Below are positions 1-5,094 of a stretch of DNA of 8,820 nt, in pieces; within the stretch, counting starts at the first letter, position 1, and every line of letters starts with the position of its first letter. The DNA comes from Patescibacteria group bacterium (GTDB taxonomy: Bacteria > Patescibacteriota > Microgenomatia > UBA10105): the NCBI GenBank assembly GCA_003524845.1, contig DQGR01000067.1, forward strand, positions 1 through 8,820, given 5' to 3'. The notes beneath the pieces were generated by a model. The model did not search any database. It had not been told where the DNA came from and was given only the letters and a program-made list of their open reading frames with translations. The translations under genes and the position numbers were made by a program.

Positions 1-393
1 AAAATTATGCCCGGATATGGCGGAAAAACTTTGGCCGGGTTGTTGCTTGCGGTTATTGCGATTCTATCCGGCGGCAAAGTCGGTTCAGCGCTTCTGGTCC
101 TCGCTATTCCGATGATAGATGCGGCTTATTCCCTGTTCCGCCGTCTTGCTGCAAAAAAATCTCCATTTCGGGCAGACCGGCTGCACTTCCATCATCGGCT
201 TTTAAGTCTCGGCTGGAGTAAACAAAAAATTGCGTTGTTTTATTGGGGCGTTTCTTTTATACTCGGCCTGGTTGCGCTCAACGTCAGTAGCCAGCAAAAA
301 CTGTTTGTGTTTATGATGACTGGGGTAATTCTCGTAGGTATTTTGTATTGGTTTACACAAACTTTTAGTCCTGAACGTAAAAACGACACGTAA
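1..393 (+). CDS. C-terminal part of a WecA/TagO/MraY-type polyprenyl-phosphate GlcNAc/sugar-1-phosphate transferase (5' partial)
   Basis: The frame is open from the first base (codons K-I-M-P-G-Y-G-G), so the first ATG at position 7 is an internal methionine and the gene begins upstream of the window. About 130 residues are visible. They hold hydrophobic segments, a GKTLAGLLLAVIAILSGGK stretch typical of the central to late part of this family, an IPMID element, and the cytoplasmic-loop motif DRLHFHHRLL (residues 57-66 counted from position 7), the variant of the His-rich HLHHRLL signature of WecA/TagO. Family members transfer a sugar-1-phosphate from a UDP-sugar to undecaprenyl phosphate at the inner membrane face, priming glycan synthesis. 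The next gene, 12 nt downstream on the same strand, also acts on polyprenyl phosphate, which supports an envelope-glycan operon. The sugar specificity cannot be read from this fragment. WecA/TagO is favoured over MraY because of the HxHH motif and the short tail. Confidence 0.85.
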   Translation, partial: KIMPGYGGKTLAGLLLAVIAILSGGKVGSALLVLAIPMIDAAYSLFRRLAAKKSPFRADRLHFHHRLLSLGWSKQKIALFYWGVSFILGLVALNVSSQQKLFVFMMTGVILVGILYWFTQTFSPERKNDT

Positions 394-405
394 TCTACTT
401 AACTT

Positions 406-1335
406 ATGTTTTTATTTACTTTATTGAGAGCCCTACGGCCGCGGCAATGGCTGAAAAATTTCGCCTTATTTGCGCCGATAGTATTAACCGGCCAGCTCTT
501 TAATCCGTTCCTATTCACGCTCACCTGCAAAGCGTTTATCGCCTTTTGTCTACTCTCCTCAGCTAATTATTTATTTAACGATGTACTTGATCGAGCCAAG
601 GATCGGAAACATCCGTTTAAACGGTTTCGCCCGATTGCGAGCGGTAAAATTTCCATCCCGCTTGCCTTACTCTGCTCAGGCACACTCGTGATTGCCGGTA
701 TTATGCTGAGTCTTACGGTCAACACCTCATTTTTCTTTATGTCACTGCTATTTATTCTCCTGGCGTTTACCTACACATTATTTCTTAAGCACATGGCAGT
801 CGTCGATATTTTAACGATTGCCCTTGCCTACTTCTTACGGGTGTATGCCGGAGAGGCAGCGACCGGATACCATCTGTCTATCTGGATTTCACTCGCCGTG
901 TTTTCACTCTCGCTGTTTCTGGCAATTGGAAAACGGCGGGCAGAACTCACTTTGATTCAAAATTACGCGGGTACAAATCCCAAAGACACACGCGCCACTC
1001 TCGGGCATTACTCAGAGCGGTTACTCGATACCTATACCGCCATGTTTGCCAATTCCACCTGGATTACCTATGCGTTTTACACCTTTCTGGAAAAACCTCC
1101 CCAGTCGAAATGGGCCTACCGGGTATTTCTCGATGATCTATTTCCGGCAGACCGCAAATGGCTGATGGCGACAATTCCCATCGTGCTGTACGGCATCATG
1201 CGCTATATGCAACTGATTTATGAAGGCAAAGGTGAATCACCGGAACAAATATTGACTTCCGACATTCCACTCATTAGCACGATCGTAGTCTGGGATATTT
1301 TTGTAATTGGCGTGATTTACGGAATTGGAGGGTAA
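406..1335 (+). CDS. UbiA-family prenyltransferase, decaprenyl-phosphate phosphoribosyltransferase (DPPR synthase)-like
   Basis: A 309-residue integral membrane protein with about eight or nine hydrophobic segments. The first aspartate-rich motif is NDVLDRAKDRKHP (58-70), followed by FKRFRPIASG (71-80). The combined NDxxDxxxDRxHPxKxxRPIASG pattern marks the DPPR-synthase branch of UbiA (Mycobacterium Rv3806c), not the quinone branches. The second conserved region is YTLFLKHMAVVD (123-134) running into AYFLRVYAGEAA (141-152). GKRRAEL (175-181) and the terminal RYMQLIYEGKGESPEQIL segment also fit. These enzymes join PRPP to a polyprenyl phosphate, giving polyprenyl-phosphoryl-5-phosphoribose, precursor of arabinose or ribose donors for envelope glycans. 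The companion phosphatase and DprE1/DprE2 epimerase genes are not in the window. The ATG at 406 is chosen because the conserved RPRQWLKN motif starts at residue 11; no Shine-Dalgarno site precedes it. The gene lies 12 nt after the WecA-like gene and is probably co-transcribed with it. Confidence 0.87.
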   Translation: MFLFTLLRALRPRQWLKNFALFAPIVLTGQLFNPFLFTLTCKAFIAFCLLSSANYLFNDVLDRAKDRKHPFKRFRPIASGKISIPLALLCSGTLVIAGIMLSLTVNTSFFFMSLLFILLAFTYTLFLKHMAVVDILTIALAYFLRVYAGEAATGYHLSIWISLAVFSLSLFLAIGKRRAELTLIQNYAGTNPKDTRATLGHYSERLLDTYTAMFANSTWITYAFYTFLEKPPQSKWAYRVFLDDLFPADRKWLMATIPIVLYGIMRYMQLIYEGKGESPEQILTSDIPLISTIVVWDIFVIGVIYGIGG

Positions 1336-1387
1336 AAAATCACCAGGGATTGAGCTATTTCTTGAGCCAGGGTTAATATTCTAATTC

Positions 1388-2341
1388 TTACTCGGTCTTT
1401 TCGGCATACTGACCCGAAATCCAACCTTCTTTTTCAGTCTCATACTCAATCTTATACCACGGCGTACTGGACACCGACTCTTCATCAAGTAGTGAATAAA
1501 ATTCGCCCGGGTTCACGCGCCCCACTTCTTCACCTGATCCACCCGGCTCAGCTCGCACGCGCAAAAATCCGGTTGGCGTATCCAGAATTTCCACATACGG
1601 CTTTGCCGGTGGTTTAGTTAGACTGGTTGACCCCGAAGGTTTGGGTGAAGTCGATGCTTTTGGAGACGCTTTTGGTGAAGTTTTTGGTGAGGGCGACGCT
1701 TTCCCGGTACCCGGACTGGTTGCTGGTTCAGGAGACGGCGAAGTATTAGTGACTATCGGCTGAGTACCCGTAGCTGCCAGATTAAATACGGCGTTCAACC
1801 GATATCCATTAGTAGTTTTTATTTTTACAGAACGGGAGGCAGATCCAAGGGCAACGACGGACAACTCATGGTTTCCGGCTGCCAGGTCTTTTAGAAGCAG
1901 CGGAGTTTTTCCCTTCTCTTCTCCGTTAATCGTCACGGTGGCGCTATCAGGAGTTGATACTACCGATAATTCTCCCCCGGCTCCGGATATCTTCTCAAGC
2001 GTCAAAATTTCACCTCCCGAGGTTAACTCAGTATCACGCAGTTCCCGATTGACATACGTCAACTGGTTCGGGACTATCGTTACTCTGCCCTCCCAGGACA
2101 CCGCATTTTCAATCGTCGATTCAGGGATCAGTTTTAACGTGTATTCACCTACGGCTACTTTATCTTCATATGGAGTCTTGCCAATATTTTCATTGTCGAG
2201 AAATAGTTGCGCAGCCGGACTTGAGTCAACTTTCAACATCGCTTCACCCGTACTACTGCCTGAAGATTTTTGCCGGAAAAGGAAAAATCCGCCGGCAGCC
2301 AGAATTAAAATAAACGCAAAAATCAGGATAATTTTTTTCAT
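1388..2341 (-). CDS. PEGA-domain surface protein with C-terminal SH3b domain
   Basis: A 317-residue exported protein. Residues 1-22 are MKK plus a hydrophobic stretch, a signal peptide or N-terminal anchor; no lipobox cysteine is seen. Two PEGA repeats follow, at about 35-101 (VDSSPAAQLFLDNENIGKTP) and 124-188 (VVSTPDSATVTINGEEKGKTP); both show the beta-sandwich pattern SxPxxAxVxIDGxxxGxTP. A Ser/Pro/Thr/Lys-rich, low-complexity linker spans about 199-245 (repeated SPKAS/TSPKP). A bacterial SH3 domain covers about 248-315 (LRVRAEPG, WYKIEY, GWISGQYAE). SH3b domains often bind peptidoglycan, so a wall-associated role is inferred; no catalytic residues are present. The ATG at 2341 is preferred; an in-frame GTG at 2365 would add eight residues before the signal sequence. 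The gene is convergent with the UbiA gene (52 nt between stops) and divergent from the M23 peptidase gene. Confidence 0.85.
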   Translation of the reverse strand: MKKIILIFAFILILAAGGFFLFRQKSSGSSTGEAMLKVDSSPAAQLFLDNENIGKTPYEDKVAVGEYTLKLIPESTIENAVSWEGRVTIVPNQLTYVNRELRDTELTSGGEILTLEKISGAGGELSVVSTPDSATVTINGEEKGKTPLLLKDLAAGNHELSVVALGSASRSVKIKTTNGYRLNAVFNLAATGTQPIVTNTSPSPEPATSPGTGKASPSPKTSPKASPKASTSPKPSGSTSLTKPPAKPYVEILDTPTGFLRVRAEPGGSGEEVGRVNPGEFYSLLDEESVSSTPWYKIEYETEKEGWISGQYAEKTE

Positions 2342-2419
2342 GTCTGGTATTCGAATATATAACACATTCTTGAACCTTTATGCAACAAATATACCCTGAA
2401 AAATTGCAGTACCCGCTGA

Positions 2420-2448
2420 TTGACCCGGTTTGACTGGTATGGTAAGAT
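2420..2448 (+). promoter_or_regulatory. Sigma70-type promoter with extended -10 for the M23 peptidase gene
   Basis: TTGACC at 2420-2425 (5 of 6 to the -35 consensus) is followed after exactly 17 nt by TAAGAT at 2443-2448 (4 of 6 to the -10). TG at 2440-2441, one base before the -10, makes it an extended -10. Transcription would start near 2455, giving a leader of about 50 nt that carries the hairpin at 2480-2501. The promoter lies in the divergent gap between the PEGA gene and the M23 gene. Assignment is by motif only. Confidence 0.6.
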
Positions 2449-2479
2449 ACAGATCTTGTTCTTAACAGAGAAATCGTTT

Positions 2480-2501
2480 AACCCCCTGCTCGGGGGTTTT
2501 T
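2480..2501 (+). terminator. Terminator-like hairpin in the leader of the M23 peptidase gene (possible attenuator or RBS-sequestering hairpin)
   Basis: AACCCCC at 2480-2486 pairs perfectly with GGGGGTT at 2492-2498 around the 5-nt loop TGCTC, and a run of five T follows (2497-2501). This is a textbook intrinsic terminator shape. It lies downstream of a good promoter and only 2 nt before the ATG at 2504. No plus-strand gene ends just upstream: the neighbour on that side is divergent and the UbiA gene ended more than 1.1 kb earlier. It therefore cannot be an ordinary end-of-gene terminator unless a small transcript starts at the 2420-2448 promoter. The GGGGG arm also sits 7 nt from the ATG and could wobble-pair with the anti-Shine-Dalgarno, so the hairpin may control translation instead. 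Confidence 0.6.
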
Positions 2502-2503
2502 AA

Positions 2504-3226
2504 ATGGTTTCTATGGGAAGAACTAATAAGGGGTTTTTTCTCTTCAGAACGATCAAGGGCAGGCACGTTTTGAGCCTCTGGGCAAGCCGGCTGTTTGAGC
2601 GTACCGGGATAAAGCGCTTTTTTGGAGTGAACCTGGTTGCGGCTGTTTTCATCACCGGCGTCATTTCACCGGAAACCGACAAATTGTTCAGTCAGCTGGC
2701 GTTGGAGACTAAGGTAAGTGCTAACCCGATTGAGGCTACCACTACTACTTTAACCACCTACGAACTTCCGCTGGTTAATTTCAGAATCTCCCAAAGCTTT
2801 TCCTTCTGGCACCCGGGCATTGATATGACCGCACCACTCGGAACTCCAATTTATGCAATTGAGGCAGGTTTGGTTGAATTTGCCGATAGTTCACTCCTTG
2901 GGTATGGTCGGCACGTGATTATTAACCACGAGCGTGAAATTCAATCCTTGTACGGACACATGTCAGAAGTAAAAACAATAGCTGGCACACGCGTCAATCG
3001 TGGCGAATTGATTGGTAAAGTAGGCTCAACTGGCTGGTCATCCGGAAACCATTTACATCTGGAACTTCGCCAGAATGGAACTCCCATTAACCCATTTGAT
3101 GTGTTACCTATTAAGCTTGACGAGGTAGTCTGGGATAGCACTGCAAGCGCGCAGTCTAAATCGCAGTTAACTTCACACACGGTCCCGGATTGGGCTACCC
3201 GGCCGGCAGTAACTACCTCGAACTAA
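2504..3226 (+). CDS. Membrane-anchored M23 family metallopeptidase (LytM/peptidoglycan endopeptidase type)
   Basis: A 240-residue protein. The N-terminal 38 residues are rich in Lys/Arg, followed by one hydrophobic segment (about 39-57, FFGVNLVAAVFITGVIS), suggesting an anchor with the catalytic domain outside. The M23 domain runs from about 88 to 203. The zinc ligands are H103 and D107 in HPGIDM, and H185 in GNHLHLEL; the catalytic histidines H152 (YGHM) and H183 are also intact. GYGRHVIINH and RVNRGELIGKVGSTG are the usual domain landmarks. The family cleaves peptidoglycan cross-bridges or stem peptides, so wall remodelling is likely; the exact bond cannot be told. A 35-residue Ser/Thr-rich tail follows the domain. 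The ATG at 2504 keeps the whole basic N-terminus; an in-frame ATG at 2513 is possible and would clear the upstream hairpin. The 3' end overlaps the convergent glycosyltransferase gene by 14 nt. Confidence 0.88.
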   Translation: MVSMGRTNKGFFLFRTIKGRHVLSLWASRLFERTGIKRFFGVNLVAAVFITGVISPETDKLFSQLALETKVSANPIEATTTTLTTYELPLVNFRISQSFSFWHPGIDMTAPLGTPIYAIEAGLVEFADSSLLGYGRHVIINHEREIQSLYGHMSEVKTIAGTRVNRGELIGKVGSTGWSSGNHLHLELRQNGTPINPFDVLPIKLDEVVWDSTASAQSKSQLTSHTVPDWATRPAVTTSN

Positions 3227-4400
3227 TTCTCGGAAAAATCTTTTCCACCGGTACCTTTGATGAGTTATTCCAGGCGGTTTCAACAAAATCCTTCATATTA
3301 CGTAAAAATACCGCTTTGGAAAATTTGGCTGCCTGTTTTACTGATTGGCGCGATAACTCTGCATAATTCAAAGTGGTAAATTTCTGAATCGCTGTGACCA
3401 GACTGGAAACAGTCGCCACATTAAAAAACACGCCGGTTTTGCCGTCAACCACCGTTTCAACTACTCCACCCTGCTTGAGCGCAACGACTGGCGTACCATG
3501 CGCCATAGCTTCCACCGGTACTATGCCAAAATCTTCCTGCAGCGCACAAAAAATAAGTGCCATGGCATCGTTAAAGAGCACGTTAAGTTGTGCATCTGAA
3601 ACTGCACCCGTAAACTCAATCGTTGACCCGGCAATGCTGCGGAGATATTTCTCTTCTTTACCAATCCCAACTATTTTCAGCGGTAGTTTCAACTCGTTAG
3701 CTGCTTTAATCGCAAGATCAACGCGTTTGGCATACGTCAGTCGGCCAACTGACAAATAGTAATTACTCTTTTTACTTGATACTTGATACGTGATACGTGC
3801 TGCTTCGATCGGTGGGCCTGCCCGCAACGCTTCGCGTAGCGATGCGGGCGGGTAAATTACCGTTGATTCGCGGCGATAAAATTTTTTAATCCTGGCTTGT
3901 GTTTCTTTTGAATTGGCAATCAGGTAATCTACCCGCTGGGCTGTCGCAAAATCATACATCCGTAAAAACGGATTGACAACCGCGCCATAAAATTTAATTA
4001 AACCATTTGGCGGAGATCCGGTCGGATAGCCGTATAAATTGCGGGGTGGATGGTGAATATAAGAAATATGTACTTGCTCAGGCCGCGTTACTACGCCACG
4101 GCACATAAACCAACCTGACGAAGAAATAATTACATTAAATTCGCGCAAATCCAGGCTTTCCCAGACTAAGGGCGTGAGAAAGCGCAAAGCCGAATGAAAC
4201 CGGCGCATGACCCAATTTTTCTGTACCCAACTGGTGCGGATATCCCACTTTTTAAACCGGTGCGCATGTTCACCCAAAGCACGCCAGTCAACAAATGAAG
4301 TATAGAGCGGCGCCTCCGGATAGAGTTCATGCAGCACCTCAACCACCCGCTCAGCTCCACCGTATTCCCGTAAGTAATCATGAACTAAGGCGACTTTCAT
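3213..4400 (-). CDS. GT4-family (GT-B fold) glycosyltransferase carrying an in-frame repeat insertion
   Basis: A 395-residue enzyme. The N-terminal acceptor domain opens with MKVALVHDYL and the GGAER motif (14-18) and includes SYIHHPPRNLYGY (113-125). The C-terminal donor domain starts near YYLSVGRLTYAKRVDLAI (214-231) and holds the EX7E motif (E289 and E297 in ALQEDFGIVPVEAMAHGTP) that binds the nucleotide-sugar donor. It is probably a cytoplasmic or membrane-associated retaining transferase building a cell-surface glycan; donor and acceptor are unknown. Between VIYPP (181-185) and KKSNYYLSVGR lie about 24 residues (ASLREALRAG... RITYQVSS) translated from a palindrome plus heptamer repeat, where relatives usually have a short loop (family knowledge). 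The reading frame is kept. It is the last gene of the minus-strand run, 40 nt after the HD hydrolase gene. No clear Shine-Dalgarno site precedes its ATG. Confidence 0.87.
   Translation of the reverse strand: MKVALVHDYLREYGGAERVVEVLHELYPEAPLYTSFVDWRALGEHAHRFKKWDIRTSWVQKNWVMRRFHSALRFLTPLVWESLDLREFNVIISSSGWFMCRGVVTRPEQVHISYIHHPPRNLYGYPTGSPPNGLIKFYGAVVNPFLRMYDFATAQRVDYLIANSKETQARIKKFYRRESTVIYPPASLREALRAGPPIEAARITYQVSSKKSNYYLSVGRLTYAKRVDLAIKAANELKLPLKIVGIGKEEKYLRSIAGSTIEFTGAVSDAQLNVLFNDAMALIFCALQEDFGIVPVEAMAHGTPVVALKQGGVVETVVDGKTGVFFNVATVSSLVTAIQKFTTLNYAELSRQSVKQAAKFSKAVFLRNMKDFVETAWNNSSKVPVEKIFPRISSR
3774..3799. repeat. Heptamer tandem repeat (ACTTGAT/ACGTGAT) inside the glycosyltransferase gene
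   Basis: ACTTGAT occurs at 3774-3780 and 3781-3787, then ACGTGAT at 3788-3794 and a partial ACGTG at 3795-3799, about 3.7 copies of a 7-nt unit. On the coding (minus) strand it translates as RITYQVSS, the second half of the insertion in the glycosyltransferase. A 7-nt unit shifts frame with each copy, so only some copy numbers keep the gene open. Confidence 0.85.
3817..3852. repeat. 36-nt REP-like palindrome inside the glycosyltransferase gene
   Basis: CCTGCCCGCA (3817-3826) pairs with TGCGGGCGGG (3843-3852), with one G-T wobble. After an A/A mismatch, CGCT (3828-3831) pairs with AGCG (3838-3841) around a 6-nt loop (3832-3837). It is markedly more GC-rich than its flanks and encodes PPASLREALRAG on the minus strand. 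Together with the heptamer repeat 17 nt away it looks like one composite inserted element. Confidence 0.85.
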
Positions 4401-4426
4401 AGATTTTTACCATCATAACTCACTCT

Positions 4427-4491
4427 AACCCTCTCTTATCTTAAGAGAGGGAATCTCTCCCCTTAAGATAAGGGGGGGATGAAGAGGGGTT
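4427..4491. repeat. Double-hairpin miniature repeat (REP/MITE-like) between the HD hydrolase and glycosyltransferase genes
   Basis: Hairpin 1: CCCTCTCTTA (4429-4438), loop TCT, TAAGAGAGGG (4442-4451), a perfect 10-bp stem. Hairpin 2: CCCCTTA (4459-4465), loop AGA, TAAGGGG (4469-4475). The two hairpins are inverted copies of each other (TTATCTTAAG against CTTAAGATAA). The ends form imperfect inverted repeats, AACCCTCT (4427-4434) against AGAGGGGTT (4483-4491), with TA at both edges (4426-4427 and 4491-4492). The element holds the stop codon of the HD gene and encodes that protein's last 16 residues. Confidence 0.8.
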
Positions 4492-5094
4492 ATGTAAATC
4501 AATTATTTTCGTTGAAATTTTCATTCCTAATTTCTGTGCGGTATCAACTCTGACTAACTGCTTTAAAAGCTTAAGCGTTTGGTTAAACTCACAAAATTCA
4601 TCACCATAATAAATACTGTACTGAGGCGTCCGTTCTTTCTTACTCCAAGTTTTGGTGGCTGCCTGGTTGTGTTGGATGAGGACTTCAAGTTTATCAAGGG
4701 CATGTGCAATCTGCGCTTCAATCGTCTGATTTGCTTCAAACTCCAGCCATAATTCCATAAATTTCTGCCTGGTTACGGCTGGTAAATTTGCAGTGAGTGC
4801 TGCCAGCGCTTTTTTTTCAAGCGCGTGTTTGTTGGTGCGTTTTTTAAATGCAGGCGTGTCTCCGGCTTTTATCTCCGGTACATCATGAATAAGTATCATG
4901 GTAAGCAACTTATCAAGGTTATAGGTTAATTGTAGTTCGGGCACCAAAACCAACACCATCATGGCCATACGCCACGTATGTTCAGCTACACTTTCCCGCC
5001 TGCCACTCGATAACCAACTGTGGCGAGTTAGCGTCTTCAGTCCTTCGCTCATTTTAATAAAATCCAGAAGCTGCGGAAGGTAGGTTTTTTTCAT
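4441..5094 (-). CDS. HD-domain phosphohydrolase (YfbR/HDDC2-like 5'-nucleotidase family)
   Basis: A 217-residue soluble protein with a complete HD metal site: H39 in ESVAEHTWRMAMM (34-46), H70-D71 in LIHDVPEIKAGDTP (68-81), and D134 in HALDKLEVLIQHN (131-143). E74 and D79 match the residues that YfbR-type enzymes use for catalysis, and R24 fits the phosphate-binding Arg near the start. YfbR and HDDC2 relatives remove the 5' phosphate from (deoxy)nucleoside monophosphates, so this role is likely; the exact substrate is open. The ATG at 5094 abuts the TAA of the exonuclease gene (5095-5097) with no base between, which implies translational coupling. The last 16 residues (NPSSSPPYLKGRDSLS) and the stop codon come from the repeat at 4427-4491, so the original C-terminus was probably near residue 201. 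Confidence 0.82.
   Translation of the reverse strand: MKKTYLPQLLDFIKMSEGLKTLTRHSWLSSGRRESVAEHTWRMAMMVLVLVPELQLTYNLDKLLTMILIHDVPEIKAGDTPAFKKRTNKHALEKKALAALTANLPAVTRQKFMELWLEFEANQTIEAQIAHALDKLEVLIQHNQAATKTWSKKERTPQYSIYYGDEFCEFNQTLKLLKQLVRVDTAQKLGMKISTKIIDLHNPSSSPPYLKGRDSLS

Noticed and set aside
1336..1387. Possible terminator between the convergent UbiA and PEGA genes
   Set aside because: CCAGGG and TTGAGC recur as direct, not inverted, repeats; no stable hairpin with a T-run was found.
1640..1720. Short repeated units in the PEGA protein linker as a possible mobile repeat
   Set aside because: They are codon-level repeats of a Ser/Pro/Lys/Thr linker with no palindrome or fixed period, as expected for a low-complexity linker.
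2354..2385. Possible promoter for the PEGA gene on the minus strand (TTGCAT at 2380-2385, TATATT or TATATA at 2354-2361)
   Set aside because: The -35 matches only 3 of 6 and spacing is 18-20 nt depending on the -10 chosen; too weak for a feature, though some promoter must lie in this divergent gap.
1938..2399. Plus-strand open frame of 153 codons opposite the PEGA-SH3 gene
   Set aside because: It lies antisense to a gene with clear PEGA and SH3 domains, shows no family motif, and its composition reflects the complementary strand.
4427..4491. Reading the double hairpin as a transcription terminator for the HD gene
   Set aside because: No T-run follows either stem on the minus strand, and the paired inverted hairpins with terminal repeats fit a dispersed repeat better.
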